DNA of 64,000 nt from Zingiber officinale. Lineage: Eukaryota; Streptophyta; Magnoliopsida; Zingiberales; Zingiberaceae. The first letter of the stretch is position 1, and every line of letters starts with the position of its first letter. Position numbers and translations under genes: made by a program. Shown in pieces: positions 33,458-45,998 of the stretch. The notes under the pieces are model-generated. The model saw only the letters and a list, made by a program, of their open reading frames with translations, ran no database searches and was not told the origin of the DNA. Location of the stretch: NCBI RefSeq assembly GCF_018446385.1, contig NC_055996.1, positions 12,697,317 through 12,761,316 of the forward strand. The letters are read 5' to 3'.

Positions 33458-35856
33458 TGTTGGTTGCTACTCGGAAAACCTATAGGTTCCACTGTACAAA
33501 AATTTTGCACAAAGATCTGAACCTTTTCCTAGCTACCATGTGTTCTTTTAAATTAAATTTTGGATCGCCTGCAGAACTTAACACGTTTGATCCAAAACTT
33601 AATCTATTTGTTCTTTAGGTTTTGACTTGGATCTCCTGCGGAACTTAACACGTTCGACCCAAGTCTCCTTGTTATTAATTCCATTAAATATTAATTTCCA
33701 TAAAAGGTTCGACGTGGCGAGGCACATGGCCTTCTTGGATATGGGAGCAACCACCACCGACTAGACAAAACCTTTAATAGAAAGATAATATTTAATTTCC
33801 TAAAATAACTTTAGGTTAACCAAAGAGAACAATCAAATCACAAGGAAAAGAAAGAAACAAAAGAACACAACATCGAAAAACATATTCGAAATACTAGAAC
33901 GTAAGCCTCTTGTATTTGGTATTATTTCTATAAATAACTAGCATGATGCGGAAAAGGAAAAACTACTAGTTATATCTTCTAGAAAGACCTCTTGATCTTC
34001 TACCGTATTCCTCTTCTAACCTCGGACGTTGTGTGGACAACGATCTACCAAGATGAGAAAACACCAACCACCTTCTTCTCCTCCAAGCAAGGTTCGGCCA
34101 CAAAGGGAAAATCTTCACCAAGGAGGAAAACCAAAATACTAACCAAGCTCCAAGAGATGCTAGCTTTCTCTCCTTCTTCTTCTTCTTCTCCAAGTAGTAT
34201 CCGGCCACCACAAGAGCTCCAATGGAAGAGGGAGATTCGGCCACCACAAGAGGAAGAGAGGGAGAGGTTGGCCGGCCACACCAAGGAACAAAAGAGGGAG
34301 AGAAATAATAGATGTTGTGTCTCTTGAAGGCACCCTCACCCCTTCTTTTATATTCCTTGGCCTAGGCAAATTAAGAAATTTAATTACAATAAAATTTCCT
34401 CAATTTCCTTGACATGATTTAATTTAGAAAAATAAAATAAATTTTCCAAATCAAACTTCAATGGCCGGCCACATCATTGGAGAACAAATTGGACAAGTTT
34501 TAATCAACAATTAAAACTTCCTAATTTGTTTCCGGAAATTTTTAAAAATAAAATTTCTCTTTAAAATCTATTCATGGTTGATAAAAGGAAATTTCTATAA
34601 TTTTAATTTTATCAACATGTGAATAATTTTTAAAGAGAAAATAAAACATCTCTCCAATCTACAAATAAGGAAAGAGATCTAATCTCTTTCTTTAATCTTT
34701 TGTAGATCTTTTACAAGAGAGATATTTTAATTTTAATTCTCTTTAAATTATATCTTCCACATAATAATAAAAATTAAAATTAAATTTCTTTTTTAATTTA
34801 TTTTGGCCGGCCCTACTAGCTTGGGTTCAAGCTAGGGCCGGCCACCCAATCTCATACCTAGGCCGGCCCTAGCTTGATCCCAAGCTAGCTTGGCCGACCC
34901 TTATTGGGTGGGTATAGAAGGTGGGTATAGGTGGGTATAGAACTCTATAAATAAGAGGCTACGATAGGGACCGAGAGGAGGAATTGGTTTTGGTCTCCCG
35001 ATAAAATTAAGCATCCCGTGTTCGCCCCGAACACACAACTTAATTTTATCAATGATAATTCATTCCACTAGAGAACTATCATTGAACTACCGCACCAATC
35101 CCAAATTACATTTTTGAGCTCCTTCTTATTATGAGTGTGTTAGTCTCCCTGTGTTTAAGATATCGAATGTCCACTAATTAAGTGAGTTATTGACAACTCA
35201 TTTAATTAATATCTAAGTCCAAGAGTAGTACCACTCAACCTTATTATCATGTCGGACTAAGTCCACCTGCAGGGTTTAACATGACAATCTTTATGAGCTC
35301 CTCTTGAGGACATTATCAACCTAGTATCTCTAGGACACAGTTTCCTTCTATAATCAATAACACACACTATAAGTGATACCATTTCCCAACTTATCGAGTT
35401 TATTGATTCATCGAACTAAATCTCACCCATTGATAAATTAAAGAAATAAATATCAAACATATGTGCTTGTTATTATATTAGGATTAAGAGCACACACTTC
35501 CATAATAACTGAGGTCTTTGTTCCTTTATAAAGTCAGTATAAAAGAAACGACCTCTAATGGTCCTACTCAATACACTCTGAGTGTACTAGTGTAATTGTA
35601 TAGTCAAGATAAACTAATACCTAATTACACTACGACCTTCTAATGGTTTGTTCCTTTCCATTTTAGTCGTGAGCTACTGTTTATAATTTATAAGGTACTG
35701 ATAACATCATCTTCTGTATGTGACACCACATACTATGTTATCTACAATATAAATTAAATGAACAACTACAAACAAATGTAGACAATTAGACCAAATGTGA
35801 TTCTTTATTCATAATGAATGTTTACAAAGCTTAGGCTTTCAGTATACACTTCAACA
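33458..35856 (-). mobile_element. Solo LTR E inside the 3' LTR of D
   Basis: 2399 bp, TGTTGG to CAACA, flanked on both sides by GATAA (33453-33457, 35857-35861). It is the LTR of the same family as D in reverse orientation: on the minus strand it starts TGTTGAAGTGTATACTGAAAGCC and ends GAGTAGCAACCAACA. No internal sequence remains. Short frames in it are not genes. Together with the flanking D LTR it makes a long inverted repeat. Confidence 0.92.
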
Positions 35857-35861
35857 GATAA

Positions 35862-37667
35862 TGTCCCCAAGAGGAACTCATAAGGATTGTCATGTTAAAC
35901 CCTGTAGGTGGACTTAGTCCGACATGACGATAAGGTTGAGTGGTACTATTCTTGGATGAAGATATTAATTAAATGAGTTGTCAGTAACTCACTTAATTAG
36001 TGGACATTTGACATCTTAAACACAGGGAGACTAACACACTCATAATAAGAAGGAGCCCAAAAATGTAATTTGGGATTGGTGCGGTAGTTCAATAATAGTT
36101 CTCTAGTGGAATGAATTATTATTGATAAAATTAAGTTATGTGTTCGGGGCGAACACGGGATGTTTAATTTTATCGGGAGACCAAAACCAATTCCTCCTCT
36201 CGGTCTCTATCGTAGCCTCTTATTTATAGAGTACTATACCCACCTTCTATACCTACCTAAAGGGGGCCGGCCAAGCTAGCTTGGGAATCAAGCTAGAAGG
36301 GGTCGGCCCTAATGTAATTAAAAAGAATTTTAATTTTTAATTTTTATTATGTGAAAGATATAATTTATTATAGAGAATTAAAATTAAAATATCTCTCTTT
36401 AAAGGATCTACAAAAGATTAAAAGAAAGAGATTAGATCTCTTTCCTTATTTGTAGATTGGAAAGATATTTTATTTTCTTTTTAAAAATTATTCACATGTT
36501 GGAAAATTAAAATTATAGAAATTTCTTTTTATCAACCATGAAGGGATTTTGAAGAGAAATTTTATTTTTTAAAAATTTCCAAAGACAAATTAGGCAATTT
36601 TAATTTGTTGATTGAAACTTGTCTAATTTGTCTCTCTATGATGTGGCCGGCCATTATAAGTTTAATTGGGAAATTTTATTTTATTTTTCTCAATTAATTC
36701 ATGTCAACGAAAATTAAGGAAATTTTATTGTAATTAAATTTCCTAATTTACTAAGGCTAAGGAATATAAAAGAGGGGGTTGGGGTGCCTTCAAGAGGTAC
36801 AACCTCTATTATTTTTCTTCCTCTCTTATTCCTTGGTGTGGCCGGCCATCCTCTTCCTTTCTTCTTCTTTGTGGTGGTCGAAACCTCTCTCTTGGCTTGG
36901 AGCTCTTGTGGTGGCCGGATACTACTTGGAGAAGAAGAAGAAGGAGGAGAGAAAGCTTGCATCCCTTGGAGCTTAGTTGGTGGTTTTCTTCATCCTTGGT
37001 GAAGCTTTTGTTTTGGCCGAACCTAGCAAGGAGGAGAAGAAGGTGTGTTGGTGATTTTTCATCTCGGAAGATCGTTGCCCACACAACGTTCGAGGTTAGA
37101 AGAGGAATACGGTAGAAGATCAAGAGGTCTTTCTAAAAGGTATAACTAGTCATTTTTCCTTTCCGCATCATACTAGTTATTTTTGGAAATAAATACCAAA
37201 TACAAGAGGCTTACGATTCTAGTATTTCGAATATGTTTTTCGATGTTGCGTTCTTTTGTTTTTTCTTTTCCTTGTGATTTGATTGTTCTTTTCGGTTAAC
37301 CTAAAGTTATTTTAGGAAATTAAATATTAGCTTTCCTTAAAAGGTTTTGTCTAGTCGGTGATGGTTGTTCCCATATCCAAGAAGGTCATGTGCCTCGTCA
37401 CGTCAGTACTGAGAACCAATTATGGAAATTAATATTTAATGGAATTAATAACTTAGGTGATTTGGATCAAACGTGTAAAGTTCCGCAGGAGATCCAAGTC
37501 AAAACCTAAAAGAACAAATAGATTAAGTTTTGGATCAAACGTGTTAAGTTCCGCAGGCGATCCAAAATTTAATTTAAAAGAACACATGGTAGCTAGGAAA
37601 AGGTTCAGACCTTTGTACAAAATTTTTGTACAGTGGAACCTCTAGGTTTTCCGAGTAGCAACCAACA
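35862..37667 (+). repeat. Element D 3' LTR, second piece
   Basis: Continues 33457 after the GATAA duplication and ends GAGTAGCAACCAACA. Its counterpart in the 5' LTR is 25985-27794, with few differences apart from a short extra stretch (CGTTCTTTTGTTTTTTC near 37240) missing from the 5' copy. Confidence 0.9.
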
Positions 37668-39566
37668 CTCCAAGCTCCAAGAGATAAAGGATTTCGGCCA
37701 CACAAGAGGAAGAGAGAAAAGGAGAAGGGCCGGCCACACCAAGGAAGAAAAGAGAGAGAAAATAGAATAGAGTCGTTAGCCATGAAGCCTCCTCTACCCC
37801 CTCTTTTATAATCCTTAGTCTTGGCAAATAAGGAAAATTTAATAAAAACTTCCTTAATTCTTTTGCCATTGAAAAAGAAAATTTATTTAATTAAAAATAA
37901 TTTTTTTCTCATCAATTATAATGGTCGGCCACCATAAGCTATAAACAAGGAGAGTTTTAATTAATTAAAATTTCTAATTTGTCTACAGAAATTTATAAAA
38001 ATTTCTCCAATAATTTTAATCCCTTCATGGTTAGTAAAAAGGAAATTTTATAAATTAAAATTTTTCTTTTAAACATGTGGATAAAAAGAAAGTTATCTCT
38101 AAAAATTAAAATTTCTTTTAATCTACAAATAAGGAAAGATATCAAATCTTTTCTTAATCTCTTGTAGAAACTTATAAAAGAGAATATTTAATTTTTAAAC
38201 TCTCTTTTAAATCATGAACAGGGTTAAAAAGGAAAGTTTTCTTAAAATTTAAAATCCACCTTTTAATCAACAAATAAGGAAAGATTTCAAATTTTAAACT
38301 CTCTTTTAAACATGTAGATGATTTACAAAAAAGGAAAGTTTACCAAAAATTAAAATCATCCTTTAATCTACAAATAAGGAAAGAGATTAATCTCTCTTAA
38401 TCTTTGTAGAAAGCTATAAAAGGAAATTTTAATTTTAAACTCTCTTTAAAATCATCCACATAAGAAATAATTTTAATAAAAATCCTTTTAATATTCTAGT
38501 GGTCGGCCACCCAAGCTTGGGACCCAAGCTTTGGCCACCCACCAACTTGGGTCTTGGCCGGCCCTAGCTTGGGTTCCAAGCTAGCTTGGCCGGCCTCAAT
38601 GGATGGGTAAGAAGGTGGGTATGTGGTGGGTATGTGGTGGGTATAAATCTCTATATACAAGAGGCTACGATAGGGACCGAGAGGTGGAATTGGTTTTGGT
38701 CTCCCGATAAAATTAAGCTTCCCGTGTTCGCCCCGAACACACAACTTAATTTCATCAATAATAATTCATTCCACTAAAGAACTATTATTGAACTACCGCA
38801 CCAATCCCAAATTACATTTTGGGCTCCTTCTTATTATGAGTGTGTTAGTCTCCCTGTGTTTAAGATAATGAATGTCCACTAATTAAATGAGTTACTGACA
38901 ACTCACTTAATTAATATCTTAGTCCAAGAGTAGTACCACTCAACTTTATCGTCATGTCGGACTAAGTCCACCTGCAGGGTTTAACATGACAATCCTTATG
39001 AGCTCCTCTTGGGGACATTCTCAACCTAGATTACTAGGACACAATTTCCTTATATAATCAACAACACACACTATAAGTGATATCATTTCCCAACTTATCG
39101 GGCTTATTGATTTATCGAACTAAATCTCACCCATTGATAAATTAAAGAAATAAATATCAAATATATGTGCTTGTTATTATATTAGGATTAAGAGCACACA
39201 CTTCCATAATAACTGAGATCTTTGTTCCTTTATAAAGTCAGTATAAAAGAAACGACCTCTAATGGTCCTACTCAATACACTCTAAGTGTACTAGTGTAAC
39301 TATATAGTTAAGATAAACTAATATCTAATTACACTACGACCTTCCAATGGTTTGTTCCTTTCCATCTTGGTCGTGAGCTATTGTTTATAATTTATAAGGT
39401 ACTGATAACATGATCCTCTGTGTGTGACACCACACACCATGTTATCTACAATATAAATTAATTGAACAACTACATTTATCATAAATGTAGACATTTGACC
39501 AATGTGATTCTTATTTCTAGATAAATATTTATACCAAAAGCTAGGCTTTTAGTATACATCCTAACA
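37668..39566 (-). repeat. Solo LTR F, right piece
   Basis: Begins CTCCAAGCTCCAAGAG, repeating 17788-18173 for about 385 bp, then continues to the F terminus CTAACA. It contains three similar AT-rich blocks of the form CTACAAATAAGGAAAGA near 38120, 38270 and 38360. The GCATC target copy follows at 39567. Confidence 0.82.
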
Positions 39567-39571
39567 GCATC

Positions 39572-39913
39572 ATCTTCTTCCTCCTCTCTTCCTTCTTGCT
39601 CTCCCTCTCATCCTTCCTAAGACTCCTTTGGGGTGCTAGCACACTCTAAGGTTTCTTCTTCATCTCTTGTTTGTGTGGATACTTCTAGAGGTGTGTACAT
39701 TTGAACACACTTGAGATCCGATGGACCTTGGACGAGCGGGATTTGCCAAGTGTTTCGCTTCAAAGTTATACTCACTTTCTTGTAGATCTAGTGTAGATCT
39801 AAGGTAGGAAACATGTACATGTAAATTTTTATATATCTTCGCACGGATCCGTGGCAAAACTTCGGGGTTTCCGCAACGCAAAAAGCGGTTTTTGCAGCCC
39901 GAAAGTCCCAACA
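39572..39913 (+). repeat. Fragment of older LTR G, right part
   Basis: Runs from the F target copy to GCAGCCCGAAAGTCCCAACA, a typical copia LTR terminus. No primer site follows, so G is probably a solo LTR whose start lies left of the window or inside the region occupied by A. Confidence 0.5.
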
Positions 39914-41330
39914 TAAATTAGGTTTTTAAGTGCAAAAAAAAATTACCTAGGGTCACTTCTGCAAGTGACTAAGACATGGGAGAAGATATGCTTCGACATG
40001 CCGAGTCTCATGGAACGTTAAGATGACCCTATTGTAGGTGTATCAAGTGTAAAAATTAAATCCTAAATTGTTTAGGAATACATCCAACTTCTCACCACCC
40101 AACAAACTTGAGAGAAATTGAAGTATATATGCGAAGCTAGGGTTGGAACGGCCGACAAGCCTAATAAGGTAATAATTTGAGGACCAAGACTTACAAGTCT
40201 GCTTCGTTCATTTGGGTATTTTCTCAAATGACAAATGGTCGTGTTGGCCAACAAGTATGACTGTAATAAAGGAAATATTCATCAATATATTTGGTGTTTT
40301 TGATAATACGTATAATTTTATATATTAGATAAATATCTGACATAAATTATAGAGTCGGCAAAAAGACGACCGCACTCGTCCCAAACATTTCCCGTTAATC
40401 TATCCCAAGATCAACACTGACATAAATCGTAGAGGATAATATTGTTAGGAGGGACTTCTCTCAGTAATTCACTTGGCCTTACAAGTGGATTAGGTTTACA
40501 TTCCCATGGGCAAAGTTTTTACACAAATAACTGATTGTTTTATTTTCGATGCTTTTGACAGTTTCAATTTTTTTTTGTTTATGATAAACAAATGGATCTA
40601 GATTCTAATAGCGATTGTTTGATCTACCAACAAATAAGTTTTTTAATTCAAAGGATGGAATTAGCTATATACGAAGGAGATGGGAAGTTCTTGTTTATCA
40701 ATTAGTAGAGTTGTCAGCCGGGTGGGCTGGGTAGTCCACCATCTTGACAAGTCAGGAAATCTCCAAATGAGACCAATTCAAGATGGGTTGAGTTAGATGA
40801 GCAACACATCAAAAAGTAATAAATATAGAAAAATCCTTACAATTTATTTAGTTCCATCATTTCATAAATAAAGATGTCTAAAAAAAATCTCCAATAAATT
40901 TTTTGATTCTTGATTTCACACACACATATATATATATAATAAACATATTTCAATGTATATTCATAATCCATAATCCTTTTTTTAAAAAAAAAAAAAAAAT
41001 CCTTCTCGATTCGTTGGCTAACTTGAACTCACCATTGGACGGCTCACCTGGATAGGCAACCTGCATAGGTTGGTCCATTTAAGCCTATTTTTTTAAATAA
41101 ATTAATAAAATTTAACTCAATCTATTTAAACTATTTGACATGATGGGTCAACTGGATTGATCCAATCCAAATTGACGAGTTTATCTCTTAGTTATTTATT
41201 TGTTACTTAAAGTAAAAGATTTATTGCTAATCAAAGGCTGACTTTCATATCTTTTGATAACCGATGTGACTTACAAAGAAATGTACTTTGAGACCGCGTA
41301 CCACTTATTCTTTGGATGTTGATATAATAG
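39914..41330. other. Intergenic stretch without recognised genes
   Basis: AT-rich, with no convincing frames. Short dinucleotide runs (TATATA near 40930) and homopolymers (A16 near 40985) are present. Sequence near 40700-41170, with repeated GGGTTGGTCC and GGGTCAACTGG-type phrases, looks like old transposon debris, but I could not define ends. Confidence 0.5.
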
Positions 41331-42175
41331 GTAGAGACGGATGTACATATGGGCTATCCTGGGCTATAGCCCAATCCAAATTTTGTCTCTGGATTTTTTC
41401 CTTTTTTTTTTTATTTCTGCACCTTTCTCGTCTCGCCTTCTGTAAACTAGAAGAGAAGGGGAGACAAAGAAGTAAGCCAAGGCAAATCGGAGGGATGCAG
41501 CCGCGTAGGTCAACGTCGACTGCCCTCTCAGCTTTCCGGTGGACTCTAATACGCGCCATAGGAGCTATCGTCGTCGCCATCCTCGCGGTCCTCCTCTCGT
41601 CCACCATTTCTATGTCCCCGTTCCTTCTGTGAGCATCGCGTGAGGTTGCTTGATTTCGTGTGCTTGTTTTGTTGTTTAGGAACATGAAATTGAATACAAG
41701 CGGAAAACTAGCAAGCTATGCAAGAGTTCGCTCTGCCCCTAACTTGCAACTTGGATCGAATTTTGATCCAATTTTCGATGGCAACCTCAAGCTATGCAGG
41801 AGTCCTATTTCTATGTTGCAACTTGGATCAAATTTTGGTCCAAAATTCTTGCCATTGAATTTTCAGGACATCAATTTTCAGGACCTACTACCTCTACCTC
41901 ACCATCGGCCACACGTAAGTTAACATTGCATTAGCGATCATGCCTTTTATCATGATCTTCAAATTTTGAATGGTTATGTATCATTACCGGTCAATTAATT
42001 TAATAATTTTATAAATAATAAAAAAAGTATTCAATAATTTTTTTTAATTAAGTGAAATATATATAAAAAAAATATGAGATGATAACGTGCTCATACAAAG
42101 TGAACTTAGATGGAGGAATCGCCCAACTCGAGATTAGCACACCCCCACCTCTAATTTCTAGATTCGTCCGTAATA
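41331..42175. mobile_element. Possible old DNA-transposon remnant
   Basis: The left edge, AGAGACGGATGTACATATGG followed by GGGCTATAGCCC, and the right edge, TCTAGATTCGTCCGTAATAA, are loosely inverted (ACGGAY near both ends). This resembles common non-autonomous plant transposons. Between them is a GC-richer segment (41490-41640) with a 114-residue frame starting at 41288 that matches nothing I know. Ends and class are uncertain. Confidence 0.3.
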
Positions 42176-42566
42176 ATAGGTGCATTACATATCAAACAAT
42201 AGACGAACAAATTCGAGCCATGATAATATTGAAGAATACACACAAATAAATGCATAGAGAAGTAAGAAAAAACTCTTGAAGCAATTAAATAAAGAGATCT
42301 GTCTTTGGTATGCACATGCACCGATTCTAGAGAGCTCATAATTGGTCCAAAATATGGTTGAGTTAGTTATTATGGGGTTGATATTACTATAATAGATAAG
42401 GAGTCAAATTTCGATAAAGTCGAGAAAAATATCCTACTCATAGTGGTCAACTGTAGTTTCCCGATTTACTTCTTCACAGATGAACGTATGAGGTGAACAG
42501 TCTAGAGCCGCTGGAGTGGTGGATTCCACCTTCTATTACAATAGAGAGCTTAGCTTTTGACACTAG
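42176..42566. other. Intergenic, nothing recognised
   Basis: AT-rich sequence with no convincing frame or repeat. Confidence 0.4.
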
Positions 42567-42966
42567 AAGAGCATTCATATTAATTTTCTTAAATACAGAA
42601 TTTATTTTAAATTTTACATTTTATGTAAAAAAAACTTTCACATCAATTAACCTATCTATTTTCTAAATTTAGATTTCATGAAAAGTATTTTTTTTTTATT
42701 TAGGGAATAAAATATATTCTTTAAATATTAAAATATCATTTAATTTAGTGAAAAGGGATTGAATAATGAAAAGTAAATATTATATAAGGAGAGAGACAAA
42801 ATAATAAAAAAATAAAAGAGAGAAGAAAATAAAAAAAATAAAGAATAATGAAAATTTTAGGATAGTAAATATAATGTGTAATAAAAAATAATTATCTAAA
42901 TTAAATAAATACATTATTTATCTCAAAATTTAGAGATATTATAGAAAAATTTGTATGGATGCTCTA
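42567..42966 (+). mobile_element. MITE-like repeat, copy 1
   Basis: Starts AGAGCATTCATATTAATTTTC and ends with the inverse of AGAGCATCCATACAAATTTT. It is AT-rich and noncoding. A second copy in reverse orientation begins at 43101. Target duplication not clear. Confidence 0.55.
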
Positions 42967-43100
42967 ACAGTTAAAGTTGAAGTCTAGTCTTATCCATAAG
43001 ATTAACATATATCATATAAAATAAGAGTTTCAAGTTGAATAGTGAACTGTATATATATACACGTATATTTTGCTTTCATGAATTTAGTTGTGGCTTTTTA

Positions 43101-43452
43101 AGAATATCCATATCAGTTGCTTTATAATATTTCTAAAATTTAGAATAAATCATCTATTTTATTAGATTTAGATAATCATTTTTCACTATACATTACATTA
43201 GTTATCCTAAAATTTTCATTATATTTATTTGTTTATTATTTTCTTCTCTCTTCTATTTTTTTATTATTTGTTTTCCTATGTAATATCTAATTTTCATTAT
43301 CCAATCCATTTCTTTTATTTTTTTCTCTCTTCCAAATTAAATAATCTTTTAATATCTAGCGAATTAATTTAGAGAAGTACTATTTATGAAATATTCTAAT
43401 GCAAAGATTTTTTTTTAAATAAAATATAAAATTTAAGATAAATTATGTATTT
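43101..43452 (-). mobile_element. MITE-like repeat, copy 2, inverted
   Basis: Shares with the reverse complement of copy 1 the blocks TATAATATTTCTAAAATTTAG, ATTTAGATAATCATTTTTCA and TATCCTAAAATTTTCATTAT in the same order. The right terminus appears replaced by the start of the next repeat at 43453. Confidence 0.5.
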
Positions 43453-43930
43453 AGAGCATCCACAAGCCACTCCTATTATAACATCCACCACCTCATCAAA
43501 AAACATAAGGTCCACTGTCACAAACTCATTATAATAACATCTCTCTTTCATATACATTCTTTTAACATTACCACTTATTATTTATGAGTCTCACAATCTA
43601 ACCAATAATCTTACAATTATATCATATTAAATAAATATATTTTAAAATAATTAAATTATTTATTTTTAATAATAACCTTACTTTAAAAAAATAATTTACT
43701 ATTTTAAAAAAATATATTAAAATTTTACTATTTCAATCATTTTTAAAATTTATAATTTTTTAATAAGTAAAATAAAAAAATAAAAAAAAATATACACACG
43801 AGGTGGGCCTGACGTTTGCTTGAACACGTTGAATACCTTGAACGTGTTCAAGAGAAGGGTACTATAATATCCCTTCACAATGGTTTTAACACCAAGGAAG
43901 TGTTATAACATCCTATTAATGCATGTATGC
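43453..43930. repeat. AT-rich repeat starting AGAGCATCCACAAG
   Basis: Begins with the MITE-style AGAGCATCCACAAGCC and has TATAACATCC phrases near both sides (43480, 43905), partly inverted or repeated. It contains a GAACACGTT/GAACGTGTTC palindromic spot near 43824-43850. No coding frame. Confidence 0.35.
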
Positions 43931-44421
43931 TTTTAGGAAAGTTGATGTCGATGATCATGATGTATATTTTATAATTTTATATATTTAAATTTTTAAATAA
44001 AAATAAATATATAGGTTCAAAAGTATACTATTCCAAATAGGATACGATACCATCTCATTATTTTTATCTAAATTTTTGAGATTCCTAATTCACCACCTGC
44101 CCATGATAATATTGAAACTAAAACTATCAAATTAAGATAAAGATCAACGAATTTCAATTATATATTAAAAATAGATTCCGCGAGCTTGATTTATTTGACC
44201 ATTGACAAAACCGGAAAATTCAAAAAAAATTGCTTCGTAGAAAAAAAAAGAGAGAAATAAATAAATAATCACTTAAAATAATCATAACCAAAAATATATT
44301 TAAAAATGCTAAATAGGACACAAAGATTCCAAATCCGGAGAGCTGAGAAGCGGCATCTCGGCGCCGCGAGATCTCAGAGCGTCGCGCTACACGGCGACGA
44401 GTCGCCGCGAATCTTGGCTCG

Positions 44422-44534
44422 ATTGGTCGGACCGGACCGGTTCGTCTATAAATCAATCGCCCTCTTTCTCGTCTTCTCCATCGTTACATCCCATCGAGAC
44501 GGAGACGGAGACGGAGACGGAGACGGAGGCGGCG
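44422..44534 (+). promoter_or_regulatory. Core promoter and 5' UTR of the HHO-type gene
   Basis: An inverted CCAAT box (ATTGG, 44422-44426) and a TATAAAT box (44447-44453) precede the start codon at 44535. The 5' UTR contains about five GGAGAC units (near 44493-44528), a purine repeat of the kind bound by plant GAGA factors. The assignment is inferred from position. Confidence 0.6.
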
Positions 44535-45998
44535 ATGATGGGTTCGGCAGTGGTGGAGATGGGATCGGAGTTAGAGCTGTGTGCTATGCGGGCCGTCGCC
44601 GTCGGGTTCGTGAAGAAGGTGGTGACGGAGAGCAGGGAGAGAGGGCGGCAGGTGTGGCGGCTGGAGGAGTCCATCAAGAGTTTGGAGGAGGAGAAGCGCA
44701 AGATCGAAGCTTTCAAGCGCGAGCTCCCTCTCTGCATGCGCCTCGTCTGCGAGGGTCGGTCCGATGCTCCTCCCTTCTGCCCTTCCTTTAATTGATTTCG
44801 CTAGGATCCTTGTAGGTTAAAATTAGGGTTCTTTTGTTTGGGAATTTCGATCGCAGTGATCGAGGAGTTGAAGAGGGAGATCGATCGGTGCCGCGCCGAG
44901 GGTTTCGGCCGTGTGTTCCAGGAATTCATGCCGATTAAGGGTAAAATCCACGAGAGTAGCTCGGATTTCAGAGATAAGAAGAACTGGACGAGCTCGTTCC
45001 AACTCTGGATCTGCGAGGAAAGTAAAGATGACCAGAAACATGATAAGATGAACTTTAAAGAGGTTGGAAATACATAATTCTTTGTCATTTATTTGGGGGA
45101 AAAAATGAATCTTTGTTCACTTCTCGGAGTATTTTTGATCTTAAATGGATTCCTTTGGTTCTGATTGCAGAAATCAGTATTCGATTCTCGGAACGGCGGA
45201 GACACGTCCCTGCCGGTATTGGAACTATACAGCTCCAAGGAGGACGATGAGTCTGCCGCTGTGTTGTCTGACCTCTCTCTGTGCTCTACTACGATCACTC
45301 ATGGTTATGTGACTCCGGCCATCAAGAACCATCCAGTTAGTTGCCATAAGTACTGTACTAAAGAATCCCTGGAAGCATCTCCGGCGGCAGCACCTGGCAC
45401 ACACTATGGCTTGCATCTGCAACAGAAGCAGCCTAGGAAGATGAGGAGGTGCTGGTCTCAGGAGCTGCATCGGCGGTTTGTGCTCGCGACCGAGGAGCTC
45501 GGTGGTGCACATGGTAAGACCTCAGTTGAATGAAGCTCTTATTGCTGTCTATACTTCAGAATTACTATTTTGCTCATGTGGAGAAAGGAAATTGGTCGAT
45601 TTGTTCATCTTCCATCTGACAGAAAACAAGAAAACCTTTCTTATTATGATGCAGTGGCTACTCCTAAGCAGATTCGAGAAATGATGCTAGTTGATGAACT
45701 CACAAATGATGAAGTAAAGAGCCATTTGCAGGTGGATTCTTCTTTCCAATTTCCACATGTAGTTTCATCTTACTAATCCTAATCCAGCTGTATCATCATT
45801 GTTACACAGAAATACAGATTGCACACTCAAAAAACAAGCAGAGCAATTGATGGAGGCTTACGGGTTCCCGAAGAACAATACACTAATTCATCGCATCATA
45901 GTGTCTCGCAATCTATTTCTCCGATGAGTCCACTGCATTCAGGCCTGCATGGAGACAGCTCTGAAGATGGAAAATCTGAGAGCTATAGCTGCAAATGA
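44535..45998 (+). CDS. HHO/NIGT1-type GARP (MYB-like, G2) transcription factor
   Basis: Five exons inferred from reading frame and GT-AG sites: 44535-44754, 44857-45062, 45171-45513, 45655-45731, 45810-45998, giving 344 residues. The N-terminus has the coiled-coil HHO signature ([29 protein letters not shown], then [12 protein letters not shown] and EFMPIK). The GARP DNA-binding domain lies at about residues 232-290: [43 protein letters not shown]. Introns split the domain exactly at GGAH/VATPK and HLQ/KYR, as in HRS1/HHO genes. Arabidopsis members repress nitrate- and phosphate-starvation genes in the nucleus. An LSDLSLC stretch is EAR-like but not a strict LxLxL. The C-terminus after the domain is short. 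Which HHO orthologue this is cannot be told. Confidence 0.9.

Larger units (their letters stand above)
18172..37667 (+). mobile_element. Element D: decayed Ty1/copia retrotransposon with 2.35-kb LTRs
   Basis: Plus-strand element with its 5' LTR at 18172-18463 plus 25738-27794, primer site at 27797-27808, broken gag and pol (28988-32890), polypurine tract (32903-32913), and 3' LTR at 32914-33457 plus 35862-37667. The LTR pieces sum to about 2.35 kb each. C sits in the 5' LTR and E in the 3' LTR. The first 10 bases of the 5' LTR are missing, and the left flank is not the expected target duplication. Family assignment within copia is uncertain. Confidence 0.88.
17035..39566 (-). mobile_element. 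Solo LTR F, split by element D
   Basis: On the minus strand F starts TGTTAGGATGTATACTAAAAGCC-like at 39566 and ends in AGTAGCAACTAACA-like sequence at 17035. It is flanked by GCATC at 17030-17034 and 39567-39571. No internal coding part remains, so it is a solo LTR left by LTR-LTR recombination. The LTR is homologous to that of D and E but more diverged. It consists of 17035-18171 and 37668-39566, with about 385 bp present on both sides of D. Confidence 0.8.

Noticed and set aside
41288-41632. 114-residue frame with a hydrophobic end
   Set aside because: Spans the edge of a probable transposon remnant; no family features, and an overlapping antisense frame is just as long.
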